The translations under genes and the position numbers were made by a program. A DNA stretch of 64,000 nucleotides, taken from the NCBI GenBank assembly GCA_041573795.1, contig JBFFQB010000001.1:62001-126000 (forward strand). The letters are read 5' to 3'. Positions 38,351-46,877 of the stretch are shown one piece after another. Position 1 is the first letter of the stretch; each line of letters begins with the position of its first letter. This stretch comes from E44-bin32 sp041573795 (GTDB lineage Bacteria > Chloroflexota > Anaerolineae > Anaerolineales > E44-bin32). Under the pieces are notes generated by a model. That model did no database searches. It worked only from the letters and a program-made list of their open reading frames with translations, and had not been told where the DNA came from.

Positions 38351-38935
38351 ATGACGGCTTCATCCTTCCGCATGATCGTGCGTACAGGCCCGAACCCGGG
38401 CACGACCTATGACCTGACGAAAGAGGTCTCCCTGCTTGGCCGGGATGTCAGCAATGAGATAATCCTGGGCGATGCTGAGATCTCACGTCAACACGCACGT
38501 CTCACACGTACTCCAGGAGGGTATGTTTTAGAGGATCTTGGTTCTACCAATGGAACCTTTGTAAATGGTGAGCGCCTGATGGCGCCCAGGGTCCTCAACC
38601 CCGGTGATCTGGTCGCGCTCGGCGAAAACGTAAGTCTGACTTTTGACGCGGCAACGCCAGAAGCAGCCGCCACGGTCGCCAGCGATGTTGCCCAGCCAGC
38701 TCAAGCTGTGGCTCAGCCCGCCCAAGCTGCCCCTGCAGCCGCGCCACCAGTCCAGGCTGCGCCTGCACATGTTCCCGCGCAAGCACCGGTTGAAAAGAAG
38801 CGTCGATCACCCTGGATATTCGCTGGTATCGGTTGTTTTGTGATGATCTTGGCGTGTGGTGGTGTGCTCTGGTTTATGGATGCATTCTATCCTGAGACCT
38901 TATATGCCCCTCTGCGCTGGTTGGGTTTCTTCTAG
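38351..38935 (+). CDS. FHA-domain membrane protein
   Basis: 194 residues. An N-terminal FHA domain (about 5-98) has the phosphothreonine-binding residues in SLLGRDVSNEIIL, EISRQHARL and DLGSTNGTFVNG. An Ala/Pro/Gln-rich linker of repeated PAQA units spans about 103-140. One hydrophobic helix (about 150-172) follows near the C terminus. FHA domains bind phosphothreonine peptides, so it likely reads the output of a Ser/Thr kinase on the cytoplasmic face. No such kinase is encoded in this window. A strong terminator follows. Confidence 0.9.
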   Translation: MTASSFRMIVRTGPNPGTTYDLTKEVSLLGRDVSNEIILGDAEISRQHARLTRTPGGYVLEDLGSTNGTFVNGERLMAPRVLNPGDLVALGENVSLTFDAATPEAAATVASDVAQPAQAVAQPAQAAPAAAPPVQAAPAHVPAQAPVEKKRRSPWIFAGIGCFVMILACGGVLWFMDAFYPETLYAPLRWLGFF

Positions 38936-38965
38936 TCGAACGCCAGCAGTTAATGCTTATTGATA

Positions 38966-38995
38966 GGGATGGCCAACGGCCATCCCCTTTTGTTT
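38966..38995 (+). terminator. terminator after the FHA gene
   Basis: A perfect nine-bp stem (GGGATGGCC with GGCCATCCC), a three-base loop and a CTTTTGTTT tail. Confidence 0.85.
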
Positions 38996-39082
38996 CTCCA
39001 ATGCCACGAAAGTCGTAATCGTGTAACTTTTCATCGTTGCGTGCATCGAAAGAGAGCGTTCAATAAAAGGAGTATGACGACG

Positions 39083-39496
39083 ATGGATATGGAGATCACC
39101 TTTCCCGGGGGCGCACGCGTTGATGCGAATTTTGGACAGTTCACGGTTCGTACGGATCAACCGCCCATAGCTGGGGGTGAAGGGACTGCCCCTACACCTT
39201 TCGCAGTGTTTCTATCTTCTATCGGAACTTGTGCCGGTATCTATGTCCTTGGATTTCTGCGGAAACGTGGCCTCTCCACAGACGGTGTGGGCCTGCATCA
39301 GCGCATGCAAGTTAATCCGGCCAGCGGCATGGTAAGTGAGATCGAGCTCAATATTCAAGTTCCACCGGATTTCCCTGAAAAATATCACGAGGCGCTTGTA
39401 CGCACCGCAGAGCTCTGTGCAGTTAAAAAGCACTTCGAAAATCCTCCCCGCTTCAGCATTAAAACGCAGGTGAGCGATATGGTTGTAAACGTTTGA
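39083..39496 (+). CDS. OsmC-family protein
   Basis: An OsmC/Ohr-fold protein of 137 residues. The redox Cys pair lies in SIGTCAGIYVL and RTAELCAVKKHF, with an N-terminal strand that binds the partner subunit. Ohr/OsmC members reduce organic hydroperoxides, while others (YhfA type) have unproven roles. This one looks closer to the YhfA type from GEGTAPTPFAVFLSSIGTC, seen here as TPFAVFLSSIGTC. The start is uncertain among ATGs at 39074, 39083 and 39089. GGAG at 39069 is too close to the first and ten bases from the second. Confidence 0.85.
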   Translation: MDMEITFPGGARVDANFGQFTVRTDQPPIAGGEGTAPTPFAVFLSSIGTCAGIYVLGFLRKRGLSTDGVGLHQRMQVNPASGMVSEIELNIQVPPDFPEKYHEALVRTAELCAVKKHFENPPRFSIKTQVSDMVVNV

Positions 39497-39507
39497 GGTT
39501 TTTTGAT

Positions 39508-39513
39508 TACAAT
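39508..39513 (+). promoter_or_regulatory. -10 of the lipoprotein methyltransferase gene
   Basis: TACAAT lies inside the palindrome TTGATTACAATCAA. The predicted start near 39520 leaves a leader of about 11 bases with GGAGG before ATG 39531. Confidence 0.45.
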
Positions 39514-39530
39514 CAAGGGTGGAGGTCGCT

Positions 39531-40322
39531 ATGTCACGCTACCCTTCCACCCTTTTTTCGTTTTTCTTAACCTTGCTCGTCGCCAGCTGTTCCGGAGTAC
39601 AACCCGGGGACGACCAACGATCATCTACGCCTCTTTATACGCCTATATCTGACGAAGTCTTCCAACTGAACGACGAAGATTTCATTGAAGCACGTCAGCG
39701 CATGGTTGAGTTAGGCATCATTGCCTATGGCATTGAGGACGCCAGTGTCATTGATGTTATGCGCCGAGTCCCCCGACATGAGTTTGTGCGGCCGGCCCAA
39801 CTGGACCTTGCATATGCAAACCACCCTCTTCCGATTGGCTATGGCCAAACGATTTCGCAACCATTTATTGTGGCTTTAATGACCCAGGAACTTGATCTTG
39901 TCGCTGGCGAGAAAGTATTAGAGATTGGTACAGGATCGGGCTATCAAGCCGCAGTATTGGCTGAAATGGGAATTGATGTCTATACGATTGAGATCATCAC
40001 AGAATTGGCTCAAGAGGCGGAGGAGCGCTTGCAACGCCTGGGCTACTCTGACATTCAGCTGCGGAATGATGATGGCTACTATGGTTGGTCCGAGCAAGCC
40101 CCATTCGATGCAATCATCGTCACAGCAGCCCCGGATCATGTACCCCAACCACTAATCGAGCAACTTGCTGAGGGCGGTGTGATGGTTATCCCCGTAGGAC
40201 CGATTGGCGGGATCCAGGAATTGTGGCGAATAACCAAGACGACATCGGGCGATATTGTCACAACAAGCTTGGGTGGCGTTCGTTTTGTTCCGTTTACCCG
40301 GACCGGGAAGCCAACGGATTAG
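39531..40322 (+). CDS. lipoprotein-type protein-L-isoaspartate O-methyltransferase
   Basis: A PCMT-family enzyme of 263 residues, which methylates L-isoaspartyl residues so that damaged proteins can be repaired. The family segment HPLPIGYGQTISQPFIVALM is near 100-120, SAM motif I (VLEIGTGSGYQAAVLAEMG) near 130, and the post-motif HVPQPLIEQLAEGGVMVIPVG near 205. Unusually, the N terminus is a lipoprotein signal (hydrophobic run 8-17, lipobox LVASC with Cys near 20). The enzyme would therefore sit outside the membrane, where SAM is not expected. ATG 39531 has GGAGG five bases upstream; the in-frame GTG 39519 does not. Confidence 0.9.
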   Translation: MSRYPSTLFSFFLTLLVASCSGVQPGDDQRSSTPLYTPISDEVFQLNDEDFIEARQRMVELGIIAYGIEDASVIDVMRRVPRHEFVRPAQLDLAYANHPLPIGYGQTISQPFIVALMTQELDLVAGEKVLEIGTGSGYQAAVLAEMGIDVYTIEIITELAQEAEERLQRLGYSDIQLRNDDGYYGWSEQAPFDAIIVTAAPDHVPQPLIEQLAEGGVMVIPVGPIGGIQELWRITKTTSGDIVTTSLGGVRFVPFTRTGKPTD

Positions 40323-40386
40323 AATAAGAGTGAATGATGAGCTTGCTAACATAGTCATGGCAGCGAATCTTGACCTGGCCCCCTGC

Positions 40387-42747
40387 CTAAACTCCGCGCC
40401 AATTGCTACTCGCGAAAAGCACGATAGCGTAGCATAGCGCTCCGATCCCCAGTGTTATTTGGAAGCCTAAATCCATTAAGCCCAACGAGGCTAGAACTCC
40501 GGAAATGCCTGATGTAGCGCCATTGATCGCCCAAGCCCAGGGAATGATCCCTGGAGTTTGCGCCTCTATCACGCGCATGCCGGCTGCAAAGGGGATGCCC
40601 ATCAAGAAACCCGTTGGAGCGAGCCAAAGTATCGTGACCACCATGCGCATATTGAGTGAAAGGGTCAACCCATGTCGAACGATGGTCGGCAAAAGGAAAA
40701 TATTGAGAAGCAGGAAACCGAGCAACAGGGCCAATGCCTTTCTTAGAGGGATGCGCCTGGAGAGAAAGCTGCCCATACCCGAGGCCAACAGCAGCGTGAA
40801 GAGCACAAGCCCGAAGGCGAGAATAGGATAATCGAGAAGCAGGTTCATGCGAAGGATGAGAGGGATCTCCACCAACATAAATCCTGCTCCCAGACCACCA
40901 AAATACAGCCACACTCGGTACGATGGAAGCGTTCTTTCAGGATCCCTGCGGATGGACAACCAGGGGAACAGTACGAGCGGAGTTGATAGCAAAAGCATCA
41001 AGGCCAGCATGGCGACGATGACGAAGTATCCACTCCCTCCAAAGGGTTGCCAGAGCATTCCCATGGTTGCTAGGACCTGGGAAGATTGTGACCAGCGGAA
41101 AAAATGGAAGAAGTAGGGGCGATCATCAGTTGTGGGCTCAAGCCGGAAATCATAACTTCGAATGGTGGATTGGGGCGCCTCTAACAGCGCTTTAAATAAG
41201 CGAGAGTAGACAGGTTCGGGTAAGCGATTGAATTGATTTGTTTCCGCTTCAACAAGATCTGGGAGGTAGATGGGGTCAAAGGCATTTTCTCTCAAGAAAT
41301 CACGTATCGATGTTAACTCCGCCTTCGTAAAAGGTTGTTTGCTAATGAGGATTGAGGCTGTTCTCATACCGCGATATGCCACGAGATGCGGGGCAGATTC
41401 ATTGACATCCAGCTGGCTCATCGCCTGAATTACAGTGGACCAGACACGGGTTGCTTCGCTAGGGGGTGTGCCAACCCAGCGTGTGATGATAATCAAGCCA
41501 TTAGTGGAAAGGCGCTCCCATGCTGCCATGAAAGCCTCACGCGTGAGGAGATAGTCTTCGGTCAGGCTGAAAGCGCCAGAAGTAATCGGTCGGTAAGGAT
41601 CTTTAAGTGCCCATTCGATAATGGTGTAGTTCTGGTCTTTTAAGGCAAGTACGCCCCGACTGGACCTGGGAATGATGTGGATGCGCTTATCGGAAAGATA
41701 ATTTCCGCTTGCGACGCTGAACTTACTGGTCAATAGAGCAGGTATGAGTGGTTGATCCGTCGGTAAGGAGACCTTCTCTACTCCCAAAGCCAGCGCAGCT
41801 TGGACAGCGAGACCGGTACCCGGATCAACGATCAGTACCTCCGCGCCGGGACGTAGAAGGTAGGCAAGCGCAGCGGGCAAGTGTTGTGCGAAAAGGAAGT
41901 CTTCGCTTGATTTGAGATCACCTTTCGTGATGGGGTAAGGACCTTCACCGTCAATGAAAAGTCCCATTTGCTCAAGCTCTGGCGCAGCGGATGTCAAACT
42001 CAATCCAGGAAAGGAATGGATACCACGGCTCTCAAGCACATCGATGCGAGCAGAGGCGTTTCTCTCTGTTGCCACGATCCGGGCTCCAGGAAATTGTCGG
42101 GAAACACTCAGAGGTTTATAGGGAGATAGGCGTAAGCGTAAAGGATTAAGTGGCCATAGAAACGCGACGCACAGCAACGACGCAATCGAGACAAAAAGTG
42201 CTCGGCGGATATTGTCCGTCTCTACCAAAGCGGTCGCCAAAAAACCAACTGCAATAGAGATCCCGAGCGCTCCTTCTTCGCTGGTTAACTGTAAACCTAT
42301 GAGCGCAACCAGACATCCCGCGGAAGCTCCGATCAAATTAGCGGCGTAAGGACGAAAAGCGGCTTGACCCGCCGCGCGCAGCGCTTGCCCTATGAACCAC
42401 CCGGCAAAAAGGAATGGAAGCCCGGCGGAGGCAAAGTAGAGCAGCAGGATCCACAGTTGAGTACGATCCCAGACAATGCTGAAGGAATCGAAGGGCAAGT
42501 AATTAATGATCAAATATGCCAGCAAGGTGGAGAGCGCGAAACTGCTGGCCAGCCATGTGCGTCGCACTCGAATCCTGGACAGCGATAAGGCGACACCGCT
42601 AGCGGCGTAGCCCATTACCGCCAGGCTGATGACGATAAAGGCAAAATGATGAAACTGTTGAACGGAGAATATACGTGTGAGGCAGATCTCGTAGGCCAGG
42701 CTAGCGGCTGAGATCATGATCAAGCTAATTGTCTCATTTAAGCGCAT
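40387..42747 (-). CDS. spermidine-synthase-like multi-pass membrane protein
   Basis: About 786 residues in three parts: an N-terminal bundle of about seven helices (1-210), a Rossmann-type central domain (about 215-560) and a C-terminal bundle of about six helices (590-780). The central domain resembles spermidine synthase/SAM methyltransferases (VDPGTGLAVQAALALGVEKV, then DKRIHIIPRSSRG and TIIEWALKDPYRP). Acidic residues of the polyamine site are not evident, so enzymatic activity is doubtful. Related fusions occur widely in environmental bacteria without an assigned function. ATG 42747 with GGAGAG upstream was preferred. Confidence 0.75.
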   Translation of the reverse strand: MRLNETISLIMISAASLAYEICLTRIFSVQQFHHFAFIVISLAVMGYAASGVALSLSRIRVRRTWLASSFALSTLLAYLIINYLPFDSFSIVWDRTQLWILLLYFASAGLPFLFAGWFIGQALRAAGQAAFRPYAANLIGASAGCLVALIGLQLTSEEGALGISIAVGFLATALVETDNIRRALFVSIASLLCVAFLWPLNPLRLRLSPYKPLSVSRQFPGARIVATERNASARIDVLESRGIHSFPGLSLTSAAPELEQMGLFIDGEGPYPITKGDLKSSEDFLFAQHLPAALAYLLRPGAEVLIVDPGTGLAVQAALALGVEKVSLPTDQPLIPALLTSKFSVASGNYLSDKRIHIIPRSSRGVLALKDQNYTIIEWALKDPYRPITSGAFSLTEDYLLTREAFMAAWERLSTNGLIIITRWVGTPPSEATRVWSTVIQAMSQLDVNESAPHLVAYRGMRTASILISKQPFTKAELTSIRDFLRENAFDPIYLPDLVEAETNQFNRLPEPVYSRLFKALLEAPQSTIRSYDFRLEPTTDDRPYFFHFFRWSQSSQVLATMGMLWQPFGGSGYFVIVAMLALMLLLSTPLVLFPWLSIRRDPERTLPSYRVWLYFGGLGAGFMLVEIPLILRMNLLLDYPILAFGLVLFTLLLASGMGSFLSRRIPLRKALALLLGFLLLNIFLLPTIVRHGLTLSLNMRMVVTILWLAPTGFLMGIPFAAGMRVIEAQTPGIIPWAWAINGATSGISGVLASLGLMDLGFQITLGIGALCYAIVLFASSNWRGV

Positions 42748-43194
42748 AACAGGCTCTCCGATTTCGCTCAAAGGAGAGATGCACCTGACAAATATGGCCC
42801 TAGAAGTCTCGCATTACCAAAATCCCAGGGGTATTCGATATGCTTTGGAGTATACATGCAGTGTTCGATATTGGCGTCAGTACGACGTCTTGTCTTGATC
42901 ACCTTTGGTTTGATTTCCCCTGCAGATAGCCTTGAAACGGTGAACGATCGAAGCCTTCCTGGAGGCGATAAGGCCCAGGTTGCCTTCGCCCAAGATGAGC
43001 CTGCCCCTAAATGATCTGTGAAAAGGATTGCATGAGAGCTCTTACTAACATTTTCCGCCATAGCCTCAGATAACTATAAGTGGACGTGTTAATACTTTTC
43101 CAACATGATCTTTGCATTTCTCTGACATTGAATCGATAGGATGTCAGTAGTTAAGGTCGATCCAATACATCAATATATTTGAGGAGTGGTAAAG
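42748..43194. other. intergenic region upstream of hsp20
   Basis: About 450 bases. A minus-strand frame (42768-43061) lacks protein-like character. No CIRCE element was found. An inverted repeat CTGACAT (43122-43128) / ATGTCAG (43141-43147) with a 12-base spacer lies about 50 bases before hsp20 and is a candidate regulatory site or hairpin. GAGGAG at 43181-43186 is the hsp20 ribosome-binding site. Confidence 0.5.
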
Positions 43195-43590
43195 ATGACG
43201 TACTACATGGTTCCGCGACGTTCACGCAGATATAACGAATATCGTCCTGTTGGCTTCAATGGCGGCCGACGCATGTCCGTTGACGTGCATGCCAGCCCGG
43301 AGGAGTATCTGATCACCGCTGAGGTGCCCGGATTGACAGCTGATGATCTGAAGATCGAAATTCTCGATGATGTGGTGACGCTTGCGGGCGATCTGCACAC
43401 GGAAGAAAACGGTGAGGGCGATGCCCTCCTGCAAGAACTGCCCCAGGGCAGCTTCAAGCGCAGCCTTCGTTTCTCCGAGCCGCTCGACGCTGAGAAAGCT
43501 GAAGCACAGCTGGAGAACGGATTATTGAAACTGCGCATTCCGAAGAGCGAGGAAGCCCGACCAAAGACCATTAAGGTCAAAGCTTCATAA
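43195..43590 (+). CDS. Hsp20 small heat-shock protein
   Basis: An alpha-crystallin-type ATP-independent chaperone of 131 residues. It has a short basic, Tyr-rich N terminus (about 1-25). The alpha-crystallin domain (about 27-125) contains EEYLITAEVPGLTADDLKIE, shown in part as ITAEVPGLTADDLKI, and the family signature ENGLLKLRIPK near the end. It should hold unfolding proteins for DnaK/ClpB. ATG 43195 has GAGGAG eight bases upstream. It is monocistronic, bounded by an inverted repeat upstream and a hairpin downstream. Confidence 0.94.
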   Translation: MTYYMVPRRSRRYNEYRPVGFNGGRRMSVDVHASPEEYLITAEVPGLTADDLKIEILDDVVTLAGDLHTEENGEGDALLQELPQGSFKRSLRFSEPLDAEKAEAQLENGLLKLRIPKSEEARPKTIKVKAS

Positions 43591-43612
43591 GCTACATAAC
43601 TTTTGTGCGGTA

Positions 43613-43638
43613 AAATGGGCGGCGCAAGCCGCCCATTT
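43613..43638. terminator. terminator after hsp20
   Basis: A perfect 11-bp stem (AAATGGGCGGC with GCCGCCCATTT) and GCAA loop. The run of T after it is short, but the A/T ends extend the stem. Confidence 0.7.
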
Positions 43639-43667
43639 GACTCAACAACCTCCACCGCAGGACTGAC

Positions 43668-44363
43668 ATGTTTCCAATCAGGGACACAATACGATCACGA
43701 TCGGTGCCGTTGGCAAACTACGGGATTATCGTTGTCAACGTGGTGGTCTTCCTTTTTCAAACTTCTCTGAGCGAACGCGGTTTTTATTTATTGCTGCAGT
43801 GGTTTGGTTTGACCCCGGCTGAATTTTCACTCTTCTTGCCGCTGCAATGGATCACCATTTTTACTTCCATGTTTATGCATGGGGGCTGGTTCCACCTGAT
43901 CAGCAACATGTGGATCCTCTTCATCTTCGGCGATAATGTAGAGGATCGCTTGGGGTCACTACGCTACCTGGTTTTCTACCTATTAGGAGGATCCATTGCG
44001 GCTTTGAGCCATGTCTTCTTTTCCCCAAGTTCAAATCTACCAACCGTTGGCGCAAGTGGCGCGGTAGCGGGTGTGCTGGGAGCATACTTCTTGCTTTACC
44101 CGCGGGCGCGTGTTTTGACACTCATCCCCATCCTTTTCCTGCCCTGGTTTGTAGATCTTCCAGCATTTTTCTTCTTAGGGATATGGTTCCTTTCACAGGT
44201 CGCAAACGGCCTCATGGTAGGGGTTGATATGATGACGGGGATTGCCTGGTGGGCGCATATCGGCGGATTTATCTTTGGGCTACTATTAGTTCGCATGTTT
44301 GCATCGCGCCAGCCAACAGTCGAGGTGACCTACCACCAAGGCCAGCGCTGGCCGCCACAATGA
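43668..44363 (+). CDS. rhomboid-family intramembrane serine protease
   Basis: 231 residues with six predicted membrane helices. The catalytic Ser130 lies in GASGAVAG and His197 in WWAHIGGFIFG. HLISN (76-80) supplies the oxyanion/His-Asn motif (HxxxN). It cleaves membrane-spanning substrates within the bilayer. The first helix is near 17-32 and the L1 loop is long. AGGA precedes the ATG. It may be cotranscribed with the downstream three-gene membrane cluster, which starts about 120 bases later, but that gap could also hold a promoter. Confidence 0.94.
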   Translation: MFPIRDTIRSRSVPLANYGIIVVNVVVFLFQTSLSERGFYLLLQWFGLTPAEFSLFLPLQWITIFTSMFMHGGWFHLISNMWILFIFGDNVEDRLGSLRYLVFYLLGGSIAALSHVFFSPSSNLPTVGASGAVAGVLGAYFLLYPRARVLTLIPILFLPWFVDLPAFFFLGIWFLSQVANGLMVGVDMMTGIAWWAHIGGFIFGLLLVRMFASRQPTVEVTYHQGQRWPPQ

Positions 44364-44486
44364 TGGCCTACATGTTGGTGTATTGTCAGGATTAATTAGA
44401 TAACCATCATATGATCTACGCGCGATAATCGATAATGTCAGCGCAGTTATTTGAAGGCAAATAGGTTCATTTAAAGGATTCAGTCC

Positions 44487-45275
44487 ATGGAAAAATATGA
44501 TATGACACCAATCGATCTTAACCAGGCAGATCTCAAGCAACTGACTTCTCTTCCCGGGATTGGTCAGAGTATGGCAAAACGGATCATTGCTGGGCGCCCA
44601 TACCAAGCTGTTGACGACCTGTTGCAGATTAAGGGATTAGGACGGGCTACGCTTGCGCGCATTCGACCGTTTCTTGTGTTGAAGAGCGGAGAACAAGCAG
44701 AATCGGGGGAATTGGCCGGAGAAGGAGATTCAGGTAAAGCTGGGCAAAGTTCATCTGAACGGCTTTCCCTGAACGATCGCCTCGATAAAATTGCTACAGA
44801 TCTAATGGATAGATTTCAGGTTTCAAACCAGGTTCTGGGATTAGTGATCATAAGTGGAGCCGTTAGCATGATCTTTTCGGTGATCCTCTCGCTTGCTATC
44901 CTGATAGGCATTAACCGCACTCTTAATTTTGGCCGACATTCCTCCGTGCGGGAAATGCGCGTAGAACTGACACAGATGGGTTCACAGCTCGCAGATTTAA
45001 CGGCCGATTTATCCAGCGTAGATCAGAGGCTTCAGGCTGTTGAAGGTTTAAGTGGGCGCATGGCCACACTAGAATCGGAATTTGACCAGATTCAGGAGGA
45101 TGTAGATCGGGCTGTAAAGAGTGTCGACAAGCTATCGGAGGATGTCGAACGTATCTCGGAAGATGTGGGGGGCATGCAAGAGCAAGTGACTCGTTTCAGC
45201 GGTTTTCTTGAAGGATTGCGCCAAATAATTATCGACCTGTTTGAGCCGGTTGATGTAACCCCCTCGGCACAATAA
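44487..45275 (+). CDS. helix-hairpin-helix membrane coiled-coil protein
   Basis: 262 residues, function unknown. Residues 7-62 form a double helix-hairpin-helix of the ComEA type (LNQADLKQLTSLPGIGQSMA ... LLQIKGLGRATLARIRPF), a fold that binds DNA backbones. A polar linker (66-110) leads to one membrane helix (about 116-142) and then a long coiled coil (about 152-250). Positive charge is higher after the helix than before it, so the HhH domain may be outside, as in ComEA, with the coiled coil inside; the opposite topology cannot be excluded. First of three adjacent genes for single-pass coiled-coil proteins. Confidence 0.8.
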   Translation: MEKYDMTPIDLNQADLKQLTSLPGIGQSMAKRIIAGRPYQAVDDLLQIKGLGRATLARIRPFLVLKSGEQAESGELAGEGDSGKAGQSSSERLSLNDRLDKIATDLMDRFQVSNQVLGLVIISGAVSMIFSVILSLAILIGINRTLNFGRHSSVREMRVELTQMGSQLADLTADLSSVDQRLQAVEGLSGRMATLESEFDQIQEDVDRAVKSVDKLSEDVERISEDVGGMQEQVTRFSGFLEGLRQIIIDLFEPVDVTPSAQ

Positions 45276-45288
45276 GGAGCTATGTCGA

Positions 45289-46131
45289 ATGACAGAAGAG
45301 ATGAAATATGAAGCTGTACAAGGTGAAGAAGTTGAGCGCCGATCTGAGGTGCCCGGGGTGATGCGCAAACTTGGACGTGTCCTGTTCCGAACCTTAGTGG
45401 CGATCATCGTAGGTCTCGCCATCGGGATTGGCCTTTACTACGGCGCGCTCCGATTATATCGAGAAGCGATCGAGCCCATTCAAGGTTACGGAGACCGCAT
45501 CCTTGATCTTGAGCGCAGACTGGATCTACTCTCGAAGGATATGGAAGTTGAGAGCCAGGAGCTGAATGACAGACAGGCCAGCATTGAAGGCCGTCTTGCG
45601 ATGCAAGCTGAGGCACTGGCATCCGTGGAAGCTTTGGTCGATGCGGCCCAAGAAGACTTGCGGGAACAGCGAGGTATTTTGAACGCAGTAGGGGAGCTTG
45701 AGGGCCAAGTGGAGGACTTAACGCTTGCAGTGGACAATGTCTCCTCGCTTGTTGAGCAATTTGAGCTGGAGATTGTGGCCGGCGACCTGACTGCGCAGCG
45801 GGTGCATCGCACCGCAACTTACCTTCGAGCCATGAGTCTGCTCACACGAGCGCAGTTGGAGTTGGATCGGGATAATTATGGTTTCGCCGCAGAGCAAATT
45901 GCGGCGGCGAGAGCGATCATGTCCGGGTTAATTGTTGTCGATGAGACGAGCGGGGAGAGCGTTGGTGATGAGGCCCTTGTGGGGCTGATCCTGGAACGAT
46001 TGGATGCTGTCTTGTTGGATCTGCCTAGCCGGCCAGCAGTTGCCGGCGATGGACTCGAAGCGGTTTGGAAGCTATTCATGGAAGCAGTACAACCAGTACA
46101 ATTAGAACAACCCGAAACGGGAGGCGAATGA
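45289..46131 (+). CDS. membrane-anchored coiled-coil protein (cluster gene 2)
   Basis: 280 residues, no family recognised. A short acidic N terminus is followed by a basic patch (RKLGRVLFR) and one membrane helix (about 32-56). A long coiled coil (about 63-165) comes next, then an all-helical domain (about 170-275). By the positive-inside rule the coiled coil should face outward. The C-terminal domain shows weak similarity to that of the next gene (TRAQLELDRDNYGFAAEQI compared with TTAQLALAQEDDIAALAAL). AAGGAG lies nine bases before the ATG. The stop overlaps the next start by one base. Confidence 0.78.
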   Translation: MTEEMKYEAVQGEEVERRSEVPGVMRKLGRVLFRTLVAIIVGLAIGIGLYYGALRLYREAIEPIQGYGDRILDLERRLDLLSKDMEVESQELNDRQASIEGRLAMQAEALASVEALVDAAQEDLREQRGILNAVGELEGQVEDLTLAVDNVSSLVEQFELEIVAGDLTAQRVHRTATYLRAMSLLTRAQLELDRDNYGFAAEQIAAARAIMSGLIVVDETSGESVGDEALVGLILERLDAVLLDLPSRPAVAGDGLEAVWKLFMEAVQPVQLEQPETGGE

Positions 46132-46775
46132 TGCAAGAACAGGATGATCAAGGTCTTCAGCCAGAAAGCCCTAAGCCTGATGTTGCAGGCGAACCCGAGC
46201 CATTTGTGGCCTCAACGGCGGAACCCGTCCTTGAGGAACCTAAGCTTCCGCCAAAGCGCTTGAGGCGAGCACTGCTCTGGGCACTTAGCCTGGTTGTCAT
46301 CCTTGCTGCTGGTGTGATTCTGACATGGACTCTTCGTGTTCAACCACAGGCTGTAGCCCTTGCCGATGCGGAAGCCGAAATCCTCTCGGCACAGGATCAG
46401 ATCAATGCACAAAGCGCTGAACTGGAGAAATTACGACCACTGGTTGATCAAAACGAACAACTAATAGAAGAACTGTCCCTTTCAAAAGCCCATCTAGATT
46501 TGTTAAATGTCTTGGTGGATGTGACAACAGCGCAACTGGCCTTGGCCCAAGAGGACGATATCGCCGCTCTGGCCGCCTTGACCGGTACCGATGCAAACCT
46601 CGCTATGCTGGAAGCCACACTTGATGGTTCAAATGCGGAAGAAGTGCGCGAAATGAGCAGTCGGTTGCAGCTTGTACTCGAAGAAGTGGAGAGTGATGCC
46701 TTCGCGGCTCGGCGCGATCTAGAGATACTAGCCAATAACTTATTAGCACTGGAAAGAGTCTTATTCGGCGACTAG
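46131..46775 (+). CDS. membrane-anchored coiled-coil protein (cluster gene 3)
   Basis: 214 residues, no family recognised. A Pro/Glu-rich N terminus (1-40) is followed by a basic patch (PPKRLRR) and one membrane helix (about 46-68). A coiled coil (about 74-125) and a helical C-terminal region (128-214) follow. It has the same architecture as the gene before it and is probably a distant paralogue. ATG 46131 has GGGAGG six bases upstream and overlaps the previous stop (TGATG); ATG 46128 is possible. A bidirectional terminator follows. Confidence 0.78.
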   Translation: MQEQDDQGLQPESPKPDVAGEPEPFVASTAEPVLEEPKLPPKRLRRALLWALSLVVILAAGVILTWTLRVQPQAVALADAEAEILSAQDQINAQSAELEKLRPLVDQNEQLIEELSLSKAHLDLLNVLVDVTTAQLALAQEDDIAALAALTGTDANLAMLEATLDGSNAEEVREMSSRLQLVLEEVESDAFAARRDLEILANNLLALERVLFGD

Positions 46776-46790
46776 CAGTTGCCTCGATCA

Positions 46791-46828
46791 AAAAACTCCA
46801 CAGCCATTAATCGCTGTGGAGTTTTTTA
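46791..46828. terminator. bidirectional terminator
   Basis: A perfect stem with A-run on one side and T-run on the other (AAAAAACTCCACAGC with GCTGTGGAGTTTTTT) and an eight-base loop. It serves both the coiled-coil cluster and the convergent HtrA gene. A second small stem (GCCACA/TGTGGC) lies just beyond. Confidence 0.92.
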
Positions 46829-46877
46829 TTTGCCACACCCAGCTGGCTGTGGCAGAAAGGAAAGGCTGACTATTTGA

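Noticed and set aside
42768..43061. A 97-codon minus-strand frame in the hsp20 upstream region
   Set aside because: No ribosome-binding site, no recognisable domain and an irregular composition.
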